DNA of 64,000 nucleotides from Corynebacterium terpenotabidum Y-11 (GTDB lineage Bacteria; Actinomycetota; Actinomycetes; Mycobacteriales; Mycobacteriaceae), in contig NC_021663.1 of the NCBI RefSeq assembly GCF_000418365.1, forward strand, positions 1,426,001-1,490,000. Direction: 5' to 3'. The position numbers and the translations under genes were made by a program. Below are positions 36,837 through 46,793 of this stretch, one piece after another. The notes beneath the pieces are model-generated. The model did no database searches and had not been told where the DNA came from. It saw only the letters and a program-made list of their open reading frames with translations. Numbering within the stretch: position 1 is the stretch's first letter; every line of letters starts with the position of its first letter.

Positions 36837-38501
36837 GTGGCGGTCAACACCACCCCCTCCCCCGGCTCCGACAGCGATTCTGCCCCGGTGCGTAAGGTCG
36901 CGAAGAAGACGGCAGCCCGGAAGACTGCCCGGACCGGAACCCGCAAGGCGTCCACCCCAGTGGCGGAAGCGTCCGCCCCCGCGGGCACGTCTGCGTCCGC
37001 CTCCACGACAGAGCCAGCGGCAGAGTCAGCGGCGACGACGGGTGCCGGTGCCGCCGCACCGGCGAAGAAGACCGCCGCCAAGAAGACAGCGAAGAAGACC
37101 GCCGCGAAGAAAACTGCGGCAAAGAAGACCGCGGCAAAGAAAACTGCCGCGAAGAAGACTGCGGCGAAGAAGACCGCCACCAAGCGGAGCGCGGCGGCGA
37201 AGGCGACGACGCCGGCGACCGAGTCGGAACAGACCCGTCGTAAAGCCAAGAAGGGGGGCGTTGACACCGCCGGGGACGCCGATGACGAGGAAATCGACAC
37301 CGCCGGTGAGTTCGACGACATCGACGAGGACTTCGACGACATCGACGATGTGGACGATGTTGACGACGTGGACGAGGATGACGACCTCGACGAGGATCTC
37401 GCTGAGGAAGACGGCATCGAGGACAAGGCTGTCGTCGTCGTAGCGTCCCCGGCGTCCGATGAAGACGACGATGAGGAGGACGAGAGTTCCTCCGGTTCCG
37501 CCCCTACCGACGGCAGCTTCGTCTGGGACGAGGACGAGTCCGCCGCCCTGCGGCAGGCCCGGAAGGACGCCGAGCTCACCGCGTCGGCGGACTCCGTCCG
37601 CGCGTACCTCAAGCAGATCGGCAAGGTCGCCCTGCTCAACGCCGAGCAGGAGGTCTCCCTGGCCAAGCGTATCGAGGCCGGCCTGTACGCCACGTACAAG
37701 ATGGAGCAGATCAAGGACAGCGGTGAGAAGATCTCACCGATGCAGAAGCGTGACCTCCGCGAGATCGACCGCGATGGCCGCAAGGCCAAGAACCACCTGC
37801 TGGAGGCGAATCTGCGCCTCGTGGTCTCCCTGGCCAAGCGTTACACCGGGCGTGGCATGGCGTTCCTGGACCTGATCCAGGAAGGCAACCTCGGTCTGAT
37901 CCGCGCCGTCGAGAAGTTCGACTACACCAAGGGCTACAAGTTCTCCACCTACGCCACCTGGTGGATCCGCCAGGCCATCACCCGGGCGATGGCGGACCAG
38001 GCACGGACCATCCGCATCCCCGTCCACATGGTCGAGGTCATCAACAAGCTGGGCCGGATCCAACGCGAGCTGCTCCAGGACCTGGGTCGCGAGCCCACCC
38101 CGGAAGAACTCGCCAAGGAAATGGACATCACCGAGGACAAGGTCCTCGAGATCCAGCAGTACGCCCGGGAACCGATCTCGCTGGACCAGACCATCGGCGA
38201 CGAGGGTGACAGCCAGCTCGGCGACTTCATCGAGGATTCCGAGGCAGTCGTCGCGGTGGACGCCGTGAGCTTCACCCTGCTCCAGGACCAGCTCCAGGAC
38301 GTCCTCCACACCCTCTCCGAGCGCGAAGCCGGCGTGGTGAAACTGCGGTTCGGTCTCACCGACGGTATGCCCCGCACCCTCGACGAGATCGGCCAGGTCT
38401 ACGGGGTCACCCGTGAACGTATCCGCCAGATCGAGTCGAAGACCATGTCGAAGTTGCGTCACCCGTCGCGGTCGCAGGTACTGCGCGACTACCTCGACTA
38501 A
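36837..38501 (+). CDS. sigA: Primary RNA polymerase sigma factor SigA
   Basis: Housekeeping sigma factor of 554 residues. The N-terminal region is long: Lys-Lys-Thr-Ala-Ala repeats (about 77-116), then an Asp/Glu-rich stretch (147-195). Regions 1.2 to 4.2 follow from about 255, with the -10 recognition helix (Tyr-Ala-Thr-Trp-Trp-Ile-Arg-Gln-Ala), region 3 and the region 4 helix-turn-helix ([10 protein letters not shown]). GTG start with AAGAAAGG upstream. It is the largest of the two group 1/2 sigma genes here; its own promoter has a perfect TATAAT. Confidence 0.97.
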   Translation: MAVNTTPSPGSDSDSAPVRKVAKKTAARKTARTGTRKASTPVAEASAPAGTSASASTTEPAAESAATTGAGAAAPAKKTAAKKTAKKTAAKKTAAKKTAAKKTAAKKTAAKKTATKRSAAAKATTPATESEQTRRKAKKGGVDTAGDADDEEIDTAGEFDDIDEDFDDIDDVDDVDDVDEDDDLDEDLAEEDGIEDKAVVVVASPASDEDDDEEDESSSGSAPTDGSFVWDEDESAALRQARKDAELTASADSVRAYLKQIGKVALLNAEQEVSLAKRIEAGLYATYKMEQIKDSGEKISPMQKRDLREIDRDGRKAKNHLLEANLRLVVSLAKRYTGRGMAFLDLIQEGNLGLIRAVEKFDYTKGYKFSTYATWWIRQAITRAMADQARTIRIPVHMVEVINKLGRIQRELLQDLGREPTPEELAKEMDITEDKVLEIQQYAREPISLDQTIGDEGDSQLGDFIEDSEAVVAVDAVSFTLLQDQLQDVLHTLSEREAGVVKLRFGLTDGMPRTLDEIGQVYGVTRERIRQIESKTMSKLRHPSRSQVLRDYLD

Positions 38502-38523
38502 GGACGGACGCCGTACCCCCTTA

Positions 38524-38549
38524 ACCCCCGTGCCCGGTGGCACGGGGGT
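38524..38549. terminator. Bidirectional hairpin after sigA
   Basis: Perfect 11-base arms (38524-38534 and 38539-38549) around a CGGT loop, between sigA and a convergent small gene whose stop begins at its right edge. No T run. Confidence 0.6.
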
Positions 38550-38902
38550 CAGTTGGTGCGCAGGCAGTCGTTCGCCTCGTCGACGGTGGTGGCACCGCAA
38601 TCCCGGATCCTGTCATCGGCTGCACTGGTCACCAACGAGGCCACCGCCAGCGCAACCACAGCGATAACGACAGCGATGCCCGGGTACGTCCAACTGATCT
38701 CCGGTGAGCGCACCGCGCGCACCAGCGCGACCAACCCCACCACCAGGACGATGACCGCGATGATGATGCCGAGCACCGGCATCAGAGCGGCCGGCAGCGC
38801 CATCACCCCGAGCAGCAGCGCCGCCAGTCCGAGGCGGCTCTGACGCTGCGGAACCGGGGCGGTGGGCGTGGTCACGGGACGTTTCTGGCGCTGCGCGGAC
38901 AT
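38549..38902 (-). CDS. Small membrane protein of unknown function
   Basis: 117 residues: a polar basic start, two or three hydrophobic stretches (about 28-58 and 75-96) and a short soluble end with two Cys (Cys-Gly-Ala-Thr and Asn-Asp-Cys-Leu). The general layout resembles DUF4190-like proteins but I recognise no family with confidence. ATG 38902 starts 28 bases after the helicase stop; longer upstream frames lie within the helicase gene. Confidence 0.7.
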   Translation of the reverse strand: MSAQRQKRPVTTPTAPVPQRQSRLGLAALLLGVMALPAALMPVLGIIIAVIVLVVGLVALVRAVRSPEISWTYPGIAVVIAVVALAVASLVTSAADDRIRDCGATTVDEANDCLRTN

Positions 38903-38930
38903 GCCGTCCACCCTAGCGGACGACCTCAGC

Positions 38931-40679
38931 TCACCAGTCCCGGAGGTAGGCGATCCGGTCGCGGAGCTGCTGGGCGGTGCACAGGGCGGTCGGAGGTCCC
39001 CCGCAGTTGCGGCGGACGTCGTTGTGGATAGCTCCGTGCGGTCGACCGGTCCGGGCGGACTTCGCCGCGACGAGGGTGTTGAGTTTCTTGCGCAGTTCGG
39101 GCAGTTCCTCACTGGCCACCCGGTCCCGGTGGCTCCCCGCGCCGGTGGCGTCCGCACCCGGACCCTGCGCAGACCGCTCCGAGTCTCGCCGGGCGGCGTC
39201 CTCCCGGGCCCGGGCATCGAGCTGATCGGACTGCCGGGCCCGCAGCAGGGTCTTCATCTGGTCGGCGTCGAGGAGACCGGGAAGCCCGAGATAGTCCTGC
39301 TCTTCCTCGGAGCCGGCGACGGTGGAGGTACCGTAGCTCGCTCCGTCGAAGATCAGGAAGTCGAGCTCCGCCTCCGCACCGATGGATTCGTAGCCCTTCT
39401 GGTCGTCGGGCTCGTTCTCCTCCCGGTTCGCCTGGACGAGCAGTTCATCGTCCCACCCCTCATTCGGGCGGTCCGGGTTACCGAGAACGTGGTTGCGCTG
39501 ACGCTCCATGGTCGACGCGAGGTCAAGCAGCACCGGCACACTCGGCAGAAAGACGCTCGCTGACTCCCCCTTGCGCCGGGACCGCACGAAGCGGCCGATG
39601 GCCTGGGCGAAAAACAACGGGGTGGATGCGGAGGTGGCGTAGACCCCCACGGCAAGCCGGGGGACGTCGACGCCTTCGGAGACCATCCGGACCGCAACCA
39701 TCCACAGGTCGGTGCCATCGGAGAAGTCCTTGATCCGGTCGCTGGCCCCGGTTTCATCGGACAGGACGACGGTGACGCGCGTACCGCTGATGCGCTCCAG
39801 GATCTTCGCGTACGCACGTGCGGTGGTGGTATCGGTGGCGATGACGAGACCACCGGCGTCCGGGACAGACTGCCTCAGTTGGAGCAGCCGGGTGTGTGCA
39901 CCGGCGAGGACGGCGGGGATCCACTCCCCCTTGTGGTCGAGCGCGGTCTTCCACGCCCGGGCAGTCTGCTCGGCGTTGAGCGGTTCGCCGAGCCGTGCCT
40001 CGTACTCTTCCCCGGCGGAGTCCCGCCAGCGGGCGTTACCCGAGTACGCGAGGAAGACGACGGGGCGGACCACGCCATCGGCCAGTGCCTCGGAGTAGCC
40101 ATAGGTGTAGTCCGCCTGGGAGACCTGGGCGCCGTCGATGTCCTTGTACAGGATGAAGGGGATCGGCGAATCATCGGAACGGAACGGCGTACCGGTCAGT
40201 GCCAGCCGACGTTCGGCCTGGTCATAGGCGAACCGTACCCCGTCGCCCCAGCTCTTGGCGTCACCGGCGTGGTGGATCTCGTCGAGGATGACGAGTGTCT
40301 TGCGGGCGGTGGCGACCTGGTAGTGCTTCGTCGGTTTCATCCCGACCTGGGCATAGGTCACCGCGACGCCGTGATGCGCCGGATTCACCGCCGAAGAGTT
40401 GGTGAACTCCGCGTCGACCGAGATCCCCAGCCGGGCAGCAGAGGCCGCCCACTGGGTTTTCAGATGCTCGGTCGGCACGACGATGACAATCCGGTCGACG
40501 ACCCGCTGGTCAAGCAGGATACGGGCCACCGTGAGGGCGAAGGTGGTCTTGCCGGCGCCGGGGGTCGCCACGGCGAGATAGTCCTTCGGGGCGGCATCGA
40601 GGTACTTCTGGAGGGCCTCACGCTGCCAGACGCGGAGACCAGCGGAAAGGGTGGAGACTCCGGAGGAGGCGGAGGTCAC
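38931..40679 (-). CDS. Superfamily 2 DEAD/DEAH-box helicase (XPB/type III restriction-like)
   Basis: 582 residues. Motif I Ala-Thr-Pro-Gly-Ala-Gly-Lys-Thr-Thr (about 40), motif II Asp-Glu-Ile-His-His, motif III Leu-Thr-Gly-Thr-Pro-Phe, and C-terminal motif VI Gln-Ala-Ile-Gly-Arg-Phe-Val-Arg. The arrangement resembles UvsW/XPB-type DNA helicases found beside sigA in corynebacteria. The last 130 residues are Arg/Asp/Glu-rich and unlike known domains. It overlaps the DUF3039 gene by four bases. Substrate is not known; no methylase or restriction partner is nearby, so it is not a restriction system. Confidence 0.88.
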   Translation of the reverse strand: MTSASSGVSTLSAGLRVWQREALQKYLDAAPKDYLAVATPGAGKTTFALTVARILLDQRVVDRIVIVVPTEHLKTQWAASAARLGISVDAEFTNSSAVNPAHHGVAVTYAQVGMKPTKHYQVATARKTLVILDEIHHAGDAKSWGDGVRFAYDQAERRLALTGTPFRSDDSPIPFILYKDIDGAQVSQADYTYGYSEALADGVVRPVVFLAYSGNARWRDSAGEEYEARLGEPLNAEQTARAWKTALDHKGEWIPAVLAGAHTRLLQLRQSVPDAGGLVIATDTTTARAYAKILERISGTRVTVVLSDETGASDRIKDFSDGTDLWMVAVRMVSEGVDVPRLAVGVYATSASTPLFFAQAIGRFVRSRRKGESASVFLPSVPVLLDLASTMERQRNHVLGNPDRPNEGWDDELLVQANREENEPDDQKGYESIGAEAELDFLIFDGASYGTSTVAGSEEEQDYLGLPGLLDADQMKTLLRARQSDQLDARAREDAARRDSERSAQGPGADATGAGSHRDRVASEELPELRKKLNTLVAAKSARTGRPHGAIHNDVRRNCGGPPTALCTAQQLRDRIAYLRDW

Positions 40680-40918
40680 TTCTTCCGGAGCCCCTTGTAG
40701 ATCTGTTCACAGTCAGGACAGACCGGAGACCCCGGCTTAGCCTGCTTGGTCACCGGGAAGGTCTCGCCGCACAGGGCAACGACCATCCGGCCGTTCACCG
40801 CCGAATCCACGATCTGGTCCTTCTTGACGTAGTGGAAAAACTTCGGGGTGTCGTCCGAGGTCTTCTCGTCCGTCCGGATCTCGGGGCGTTCAATCGTTGA
40901 TGTACCGGGAGTAGTCAC
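40676..40918 (-). CDS. DUF3039 domain-containing protein
   Basis: 80-residue protein with the DUF3039 pattern: Phe-Phe-His-Tyr-Val, a Cys in Val-Ala-Leu-Cys-Gly, and a Cys-Pro-Asp-Cys pair near the end that may bind zinc. GTG 40918 is chosen because GGAG lies 13 bases upstream, whereas ATG 40930 has it only one base away. The stop overlaps the helicase start (ATGA), suggesting that the two act together. Function unknown. Confidence 0.85.
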   Translation of the reverse strand: MTTPGTSTIERPEIRTDEKTSDDTPKFFHYVKKDQIVDSAVNGRMVVALCGETFPVTKQAKPGSPVCPDCEQIYKGLRKK

Positions 40919-41001
40919 AGAGCCAATCATGCTCCAGCGCGGCGTTGTTTTCCACCCGGGTCCGTTCGTTCCCTCCGCCGTCGGGGACTACGGTGGTCCC
41001 C

Positions 41002-41523
41002 ATGGTTGACGAGGACCTCGACGACAGGCGCGACAGTGGGCACGGGACCGGGCAGCGCATACCTGGCCGCACGCCGGGCCGCACACCAGGCCGGAAAAGC
41101 CGCCGCTCCCGCCGACGGTCCGGCGGCGACACGGTCCTCATCACCTCGGCAAAGAAGTCCCCGCTGGCCGACTGGCGGCAACGCCGGACCGTCTACGCCG
41201 CCCTGCAGCTCTCCAGGATCCCGCTGTTCATCATCGCCGTGGCGATCTACGGCTGGCTGCACAATCCCGCCCTCGCCGCGTTCGTCGCCGTGATTTCGCT
41301 GCCACTGCCCTGGGTAGCGGTGCTGCTGGCCAACGACCCGGGGACCAAGGAGGAGAAGGGTGCTCCGAAGGTCTACAAGCCCGCCCTCGCCCGCGAACAA
41401 CGGGCCCGTGAACTCCAGGCTCTGAACGGACCGCACCGCGACGCGCTGACGCCCGCACCCACACCGGACCCCGTCATCATCGACGCGGAAGATCCCGAGA
41501 CCCCCGACGAGGACCGCCCGTGA
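41002..41523 (+). CDS. DUF3099 family membrane protein
   Basis: 173 residues: an Arg/Gly-rich N-terminus with two Gly-Arg-Thr-Pro repeats, the DUF3099 core starting at Leu-Ile-Thr-Ser-Ala, two membrane helices (about residues 74-92 and 97-115), and a polar tail. Function unknown. ATG 41002 is set by comparison with the family; no ribosome site is clear and the transcript may be leaderless. It overlaps the next gene by four bases. Confidence 0.83.
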   Translation: MVDEDLDDRRDSGHGTGQRIPGRTPGRTPGRKSRRSRRRSGGDTVLITSAKKSPLADWRQRRTVYAALQLSRIPLFIIAVAIYGWLHNPALAAFVAVISLPLPWVAVLLANDPGTKEEKGAPKVYKPALAREQRARELQALNGPHRDALTPAPTPDPVIIDAEDPETPDEDRP

Positions 41524-43121
41524 CCACCCCTCCCCGGTATCCGACCGCCGACCCCTCCGACCCCGCGCTCGGCGATCTCGTCACCGCCCTCACCGCCCTC
41601 GGCTACGGAACAACATCTGTCCAGTCGGTGCTCGGTGCCGTCGGCTGGCGCGAGGCCCTCGCCGGTCACCCCGGCGCCGCGCTACGCCACCTGTCCGACG
41701 TGCAGTCCTCCCGGGAGTCCGTGCTCACGGCAGCCTTCTTCCTCCGGGAACCCGTCGCGGTGCAGGCGCTGGCCGACCTCATCGGAACCGGTCTCGTCGA
41801 CCGGTTGTGTGCCTCCGGCGTTCTCGTCTCCGACGGTGCCGACCGACTGGTCTGCACCGTGGATATCCGACCGATACACACCGCCCGGTCGGACCGCACC
41901 CCGGGCACCGGTGAGGTCCTCATCGTCTCGGACCCCGACGCGTCTCTTGATGTCCGAGTCCCCGGGCCCGACCATGTGCCCGGCGTCGGCCAGGCACCGC
42001 TCACGCTACTCAACCAGGTGCCTACCGGTCGGGTGGACAGGCTTCTGGATCTCGGCACCGGATCCGGTGTCCTCGCTCTGGTTCTCCCGGCGGATCGGAC
42101 CGTCGCCACCGATATCCATCCTCGCGCCCTCGACTTCGCACGGGCCTCGGAACACAGTGTGCTGCGCGTGGACGGGCCCCGCAGCGCGGTGGACTGGCGG
42201 ACCGGCAGCTGGTTCGACCCGGTGTCCGGGGAGCTGTTCGACCGGATCGTCTCCAACCCTCCGTTCGTTGTCGGTGACGGTGACGTGGGACATGTCTACC
42301 GGGATTCCGGACTCACTCTCGACGGCGCCAGTCGTCTGGTGGCCGCCGGTGCGGCGGAACACCTCGCCCCCGGCGGGACTGCCCATCTGCTGGGCGCCTG
42401 GGCCACCGGATTCACCGAGTCACCGGCCTCTCGGGTGGCGTCCTGGTTACCCGACGTCGGCATCCGGGCATGGGTGGTGCAGCGTGACGAGGTCGATCCG
42501 GAGACCTATGTCCGGACCTGGCTGACCGACGAGTCCGTGGATCTGCGCACCCCGGACGGTCGGCGTCGCTCCCGCCGGTGGCTGGACATGTTCGCCGACC
42601 GGGGGGTGACCAGGATCGGGATGGGCTACCTGCACATGCAGCGCATCGAGGGGCCCACTGAGGTCACTTTCGAGGAGATCTCTGCGCCGGACCTCGGATT
42701 CTTCGGTGACGAGGTCGCTGAGTGGTTCCTGCGCAGCGGGTGGCTCGCCGACCAGGACGCGGAGTCACTGCTCGCGGCACGGTACGCCGTGCGCCCCTCG
42801 GTGGCGAGGGAGACAGTCGAGCTCCCGGATCCCACCGGGCTCGGGTTCCACCCGGTGGTTCTCCGGCTGACCCGTACCGACGGTCCACAGTTCACCCACG
42901 AAATCGATACGCCCCTGGGGGCCGTGGTCGCCGGACTGTCCGCCTCCGGTCTGGCCTTGGGCGACACCGCCGGCCTGTACTGTGCCGTCAACGACCTCGA
43001 CGAGGACGCCTTCGTCACAGCTCTGGTCCCACTCATCGTCGACCTGGTCCGGCACGGTCTCCTGATCCCCGCTGACCTGGTGGCCGACACTGCGCCGCCC
43101 GCACCGGGAGCGGACCGGTGA
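41520..43121 (+). CDS. SAM-dependent methyltransferase with Asn-Pro-Pro-Phe motif
   Basis: 533-residue protein in three parts: an N-terminal helical domain (about 1-115, DUF7059-like), a Rossmann methyltransferase domain with Leu-Asp-Leu-Gly-Thr-Gly-Ser-Gly near residue 175 and Ser-Asn-Pro-Pro-Phe near 250, and a C-terminal domain of unknown role. NPPF enzymes methylate adenine N6, glutamine or related amide groups, so protein or rRNA could be targets. GTG start overlaps the DUF3099 stop, and its own stop overlaps dtd by four bases. Confidence 0.85.
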   Translation: MTTPPRYPTADPSDPALGDLVTALTALGYGTTSVQSVLGAVGWREALAGHPGAALRHLSDVQSSRESVLTAAFFLREPVAVQALADLIGTGLVDRLCASGVLVSDGADRLVCTVDIRPIHTARSDRTPGTGEVLIVSDPDASLDVRVPGPDHVPGVGQAPLTLLNQVPTGRVDRLLDLGTGSGVLALVLPADRTVATDIHPRALDFARASEHSVLRVDGPRSAVDWRTGSWFDPVSGELFDRIVSNPPFVVGDGDVGHVYRDSGLTLDGASRLVAAGAAEHLAPGGTAHLLGAWATGFTESPASRVASWLPDVGIRAWVVQRDEVDPETYVRTWLTDESVDLRTPDGRRRSRRWLDMFADRGVTRIGMGYLHMQRIEGPTEVTFEEISAPDLGFFGDEVAEWFLRSGWLADQDAESLLAARYAVRPSVARETVELPDPTGLGFHPVVLRLTRTDGPQFTHEIDTPLGAVVAGLSASGLALGDTAGLYCAVNDLDEDAFVTALVPLIVDLVRHGLLIPADLVADTAPPAPGADR

Positions 43122-43591
43122 AGGCGGTGGTGAGCACGGTTTCCGTAGCCTCGGTGTCCGTCGGCGGTGTCGTGGTCGGAGAGGTGGACGCCGACCGGGA
43201 CGGGGCCGGACGCGGGGCACTGCTGGTTCTGGTGGCTGCCGGTCGGGAGGATGCTCCGGACGCCTGGCGGACGATGGCCCGGAAAATCGCCGATCTCCGG
43301 TTACTTCCCGCACCGGGGTGTCCGTGGGACTCTCCCCGCGACCGTTCGGCGGTCGACAACGTGGCCGAGGTCCTTGTGGTCAGCCAGTTCACGCTGCTGG
43401 GTGCGACAGCGAAAGGGCGTCGGCCGTCCTGGTCCGCGGCAGCCCCCGGCACCGAGGCAGAACCCGTCATCGACCGGATTGTCACGGATCTCCGGAGCCG
43501 GGGCCTTCGGGTGGAGACCGGGTGTTTTGGCGCGACGATGGAGGTCTCGTCGGTGAATCAAGGCCCTTATACCGTTCTCGTCGACGCTTGA
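43118..43591 (+). CDS. dtd: D-aminoacyl-tRNA deacylase
   Basis: Removes D-amino acids and glycine wrongly attached to tRNA. The 157-residue protein has the catalytic Ser-Gln-Phe-Thr-Leu motif and the C-terminal Asn-Gln-Gly-Pro-Tyr-Thr segment that corresponds to the Gly-cisPro proofreading region. The usual N-terminal Arg-Val-x-x-Ala-Ser-Val is altered to Val-Ser-Val-Ala-Ser-Val. Overlaps the methyltransferase stop; last gene before sigB. Confidence 0.9.
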   Translation: MKAVVSTVSVASVSVGGVVVGEVDADRDGAGRGALLVLVAAGREDAPDAWRTMARKIADLRLLPAPGCPWDSPRDRSAVDNVAEVLVVSQFTLLGATAKGRRPSWSAAAPGTEAEPVIDRIVTDLRSRGLRVETGCFGATMEVSSVNQGPYTVLVDA

Positions 43592-43593
43592 TC

Positions 43594-43622
43594 GGGAACA
43601 GATCGGTCTACTCACCCCTGTT
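43594..43622 (+). promoter_or_regulatory. Distal ECF sigma-type promoter candidate upstream of sigB
   Basis: GGGAAC (43594-43599) and GTT (43620-43622) are 20 bases apart, within the range of SigH-type promoters but at the long end. Starts only three bases after the dtd stop. Confidence 0.35.
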
Positions 43623-43769
43623 CGGGGGTATCACCTCTGTTCCAACTCCTGTAATTCACGATAGGCTTTCCGAAATCTGTCACCGCAGGATACGGCCTGA
43701 CCACACCCCGTCTACCGCCGTCGCCCGCGGTCGCCCGCACCACCACCGGTCGCGTCCGATCCGGTCTTC

Positions 43770-43797
43770 GGGGAACAAATTCCCGGGGACAACCGTT
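43770..43797 (+). promoter_or_regulatory. Proximal SigH/SigE-type promoter of sigB
   Basis: GGGGAAC (43770-43776), 17-base spacer, CGTT (43794-43797): a close match to the GGAAC-N17-CGTT form used by stress ECF sigma factors for sigB in mycobacteria and C. glutamicum. It lies 44 bases before the sigB ATG. Confidence 0.7.
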
Positions 43798-43841
43798 GGA
43801 CCGGTGAGTGCTTCGGACAACCAACCCGGGAGGTCACCCGC

Positions 43842-44996
43842 ATGAGCAACACCACCACACGGAACGCCGCGAAAACGGCAGACAAGGACATCCTGGACAC
43901 CGCCAGTTCCGACGAGGACCGGGTCGACGAGATCGACGCCCTCGGCGCGCCCGAGGAGGACCAGAACGCCGCTGATGACGCCGCTGATGACGCCGGAGAG
44001 ACAGAGGACGCCGACGCGGACACCGCTGCGACACAAGAGGACGACCGGGCCCGTGACAAGGGTCGGCGTCGGGGGAACAACGAGAATCCCTCGGCCGACC
44101 TGGTGCGCGTCTACCTCAACGGGATCGGCAAGACCGCCCTGCTGACCGCCGAGGACGAGGTGGAGCTGTCCAAGCGGATCGAGGCCGGGCTCTACGCCGA
44201 GCATCTGCTCGACAACGGCGAGAAGCTCACCCGAGCACGGAAGCGGGATCTGAAGATCCTCGCGCGCGAGGGCCGCGCAGCGCGGACCCACCTTCTGGAG
44301 GCGAACCTGCGCCTCGTGGTTTCCCTGGCCAAGCGTTACACCGGTCGTGGGATGCCCCTGCTGGACCTGATCCAGGAAGGCAACCTGGGACTGATCCGCG
44401 CCATGGAGAAGTTCGACTACGCCAAGGGCTTCAAGTTCTCGACCTACGCCACGTGGTGGATCCGCCAGGCCATCACCCGCGGCATGGCCGACCAGTCCCG
44501 CACCATCCGACTTCCTGTTCATCTCGTCGAGCAGGTCAATAAGCTGTCCCGGATCAAGCGGGAGATGTACCAGCACCTGGGCCGGGAGGCCACGAACGAG
44601 GAGTTGGCGGAGGAATCGGGGATCGACGAATCCAAGATCGAGACCCTCCTCAAGCAGTCCCGCGACCCGGTGAGCCTGGACATGCCGGTCGGGTCCGATG
44701 AAGAGGCCCCGCTGGGCGACTTCATCGAGGACTCGGACTCCTCCGATGCCGAGGCCGCCGTCGTCGCGTCGCTCCGACACTCCGATGTCCGCGCGGTCCT
44801 CGACACCCTCGAGGAGCGGGAGCAGGACGTCATCAAGCTGCGATACGGGCTCGATGACGGGATGCCACGCACCCTCGACCAGATCGGTCGGAGTTTCGGA
44901 CTGTCCCGTGAACGCGTACGGCAGATCGAGCGCGAGGTCATGGCGAAGCTGCGCGAAGGTGACCGGGCCGACAAGCTGCGCGAATACGCTGTGTGA
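43842..44996 (+). CDS. sigB: Group 2 RNA polymerase sigma factor SigB
   Basis: 384-residue sigma factor for general stress and transition phase. An acidic N-terminal extension of about 80 residues is followed by regions 1.2 (from Ala-Asp-Leu-Val-Arg-Val-Tyr-Leu), 2, 3 and 4, with Tyr-Ala-Thr-Trp-Trp-Ile-Arg-Gln-Ala and [10 protein letters not shown]. Lacks the Lys-Ala repeats of SigA. A GGGAGG ribosome site precedes the ATG. Likely controlled by an ECF sigma factor through the promoter at 43770. dtxR follows, as in M. tuberculosis (sigB-ideR). Confidence 0.96.
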   Translation: MSNTTTRNAAKTADKDILDTASSDEDRVDEIDALGAPEEDQNAADDAADDAGETEDADADTAATQEDDRARDKGRRRGNNENPSADLVRVYLNGIGKTALLTAEDEVELSKRIEAGLYAEHLLDNGEKLTRARKRDLKILAREGRAARTHLLEANLRLVVSLAKRYTGRGMPLLDLIQEGNLGLIRAMEKFDYAKGFKFSTYATWWIRQAITRGMADQSRTIRLPVHLVEQVNKLSRIKREMYQHLGREATNEELAEESGIDESKIETLLKQSRDPVSLDMPVGSDEEAPLGDFIEDSDSSDAEAAVVASLRHSDVRAVLDTLEEREQDVIKLRYGLDDGMPRTLDQIGRSFGLSRERVRQIEREVMAKLREGDRADKLREYAV

Positions 44997-45101
44997 CATT
45001 CGTTGACGACCGGACTAGCCCCCTGGCCCCGGTCGAACGTGTACCTTATGAGTGATTGGCAGGTTTAGTCTGATCGACTATCACAGAAAGGCCGTTGTCG
45101 A

Positions 45102-45788
45102 GTGAAGGATCTCGTCGATACCACCGAGATGTACCTCCGGACGATTTTCGAGCTGGAGGAAGAAGGCATCCCACCGCTGCGTGCCCGCATCGCCGAGCGG
45201 CTCGAGCAGTCCGGCCCCACGGTCAGCCAGACCGTCGCCCGTATGGAACGTGACGGTCTGCTCTGGATCGCCGACGACCGCTCGCTCAAGCTCACCGAAG
45301 AGGGACGAGCCCACGCCACCTCGGTCATGCGTAAGCACCGGCTCGCCGAGCGTCTCCTGCTCGACGTCATCGGGCTCCCCTGGGAATCCGTCCACGACGA
45401 GGCCTGCCGCTGGGAGCACGTCATGGGCGACGAGGTCGAGAAGCGCCTTCTCGACGTCCTCGGGGACCACGAGACCTCCCCGTTCGGTAACCCGGTTCCC
45501 GGGCTGGAGAAGCTCGGTGCCACCTCCGTGGCGCCTCCGTCGGACTCCCACCGCGCATCTGATCTGGACCTCAGCACGCCGACCCGGATCAGGGTCGTCA
45601 GCATCAATGAGATCGTTCAGGTCGAGCACAAGATCATCACGAAGCTCGGCCAGTTCAACATCCGGCCCGGGGCCGTCGTCACGGTGCAGGACACCCCGGA
45701 CGGGCTGTCGATCACCTCGGACTCGGGTACCGTCACACTCCCCGACGAACTCGGACACGCCATCCGCGTCATCGTCGAGGAGGCCTGA
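45102..45788 (+). CDS. dtxR: Iron-dependent repressor DtxR
   Basis: Master regulator of iron uptake and storage genes; Fe(II) binding permits DNA binding. In 228 residues all known ligands are conserved at canonical positions: Met10, Cys102, Glu105, His106 in the primary site and His79, Glu83, His98 in the ancillary site. Helix-turn-helix at about 27-50, and a C-terminal SH3-like domain from about 150. GTG start with AGAAAGG upstream. A TAGTCT -10-like hexamer is at 45066-45071. Confidence 0.96.
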   Translation: MKDLVDTTEMYLRTIFELEEEGIPPLRARIAERLEQSGPTVSQTVARMERDGLLWIADDRSLKLTEEGRAHATSVMRKHRLAERLLLDVIGLPWESVHDEACRWEHVMGDEVEKRLLDVLGDHETSPFGNPVPGLEKLGATSVAPPSDSHRASDLDLSTPTRIRVVSINEIVQVEHKIITKLGQFNIRPGAVVTVQDTPDGLSITSDSGTVTLPDELGHAIRVIVEEA

Positions 45789-45794
45789 CCCACC

Positions 45795-46793
45795 ATGGCG
45801 TTGTCTCCCGGAGAACACGTACTCGTCACCGGCGGTGCCGGCTATGTCGGCAGTGTCTGCGCCACGGTCCTCGTGGAGCAGGGGTACCGTGTGACGGTCA
45901 TTGACGACCTGTCCACCGGTAACCGCGAGGCGGTCCCCGACGGGGCACACTTCCTCGAAGGTGATGTGCTCGACGCCGCTCCCGGCGTCCTGGCCGACGA
46001 CTGCGCCGCTGTCTTCCACTTCGCCGCAAAATCACTGGTCGGCGAATCCGTGGTCTCCCCCGCCAAGTACTGGTCCGGGAATGTTGTCACCTCACTGCGA
46101 CTGCTCGACCTCATGCGGGCCGCCGGGGTGGACAATCTCGTCTTCTCCTCCACCGCCGCCTGCTACGGCGAGCCGGCGACCGTGCCGATCACCGAAGATC
46201 TCCCGACGGCGCCGACCAACCCCTACGGGGCGTCGAAGTTGGCGATCGACCACATCATCACCTCGTACGCCGCCGCCTACGGCCTCGGAGCGACGAGCCT
46301 TCGGTACTTCAACGTCGCCGGAGCCTACGGCACTGTCGGGGAGAACCGTGCCGTGGAAACCCATCTCATTCCACTGATCCTCCAGGTCGCACTCGGTGCC
46401 CGGGAGAAGATCATGATCTTCGGCGACGACTGGCCCACCGCAGACGGCACCTGCGTCCGGGACTACATCCACATCCGGGATCTCGCGGACGCCCACATCC
46501 TTGCTGCGTCCTCCAATACCCCAGGGTCCCACCGGATCTTCAACCTCGGATCCGGGGACGGATTCAGTGTGCAGCAGGTCGTGGAGACCTGCCGTAAGGT
46601 CACCGGACACCCGATTCCGGCGGAGGTCGCCCCCCGCCGCGGTGGCGACCCCGCCACGCTCATTGCCTCCTCCGCCCGCGCGATGGCCGAGCTGGGCTGG
46701 TCCCCGACCCGATCCGACCTCACCACGATCGTCGGTGACGCCTGGGCGTTCACCTCTCAGCTCGGCGGGCGAGCTCACTTCGCACGAGGGTGA
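45795..46793 (+). CDS. galE: UDP-glucose 4-epimerase
   Basis: Interconverts UDP-glucose and UDP-galactose, supplying galactose for arabinogalactan. 332 residues with NAD motif Gly-Gly-Ala-Gly-Tyr-Val-Gly-Ser, catalytic Ser-Ser in Phe-Ser-Ser-Thr-Ala-Ala-Cys-Tyr, and Tyr-Gly-Ala-Ser-Lys. Six bases after dtxR, with which it is paired in corynebacteria. Its last 44 bases overlap the convergent DUF4192 gene. Confidence 0.95.
   Translation: MALSPGEHVLVTGGAGYVGSVCATVLVEQGYRVTVIDDLSTGNREAVPDGAHFLEGDVLDAAPGVLADDCAAVFHFAAKSLVGESVVSPAKYWSGNVVTSLRLLDLMRAAGVDNLVFSSTAACYGEPATVPITEDLPTAPTNPYGASKLAIDHIITSYAAAYGLGATSLRYFNVAGAYGTVGENRAVETHLIPLILQVALGAREKIMIFGDDWPTADGTCVRDYIHIRDLADAHILAASSNTPGSHRIFNLGSGDGFSVQQVVETCRKVTGHPIPAEVAPRRGGDPATLIASSARAMAELGWSPTRSDLTTIVGDAWAFTSQLGGRAHFARG

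Noticed and set aside
36341..37837. 498-residue Ser/Ala-rich frame on the minus strand
   Set aside because: Antisense to ppgK and the repeat-rich part of sigA; its low-complexity sequence mirrors the Lys-Ala and Asp repeats.
38931..40930. Helicase plus DUF3039 as a possible restriction or defence system
   Set aside because: No nuclease, methylase or other defence partner; the pair is a usual neighbour of sigA in corynebacteria.
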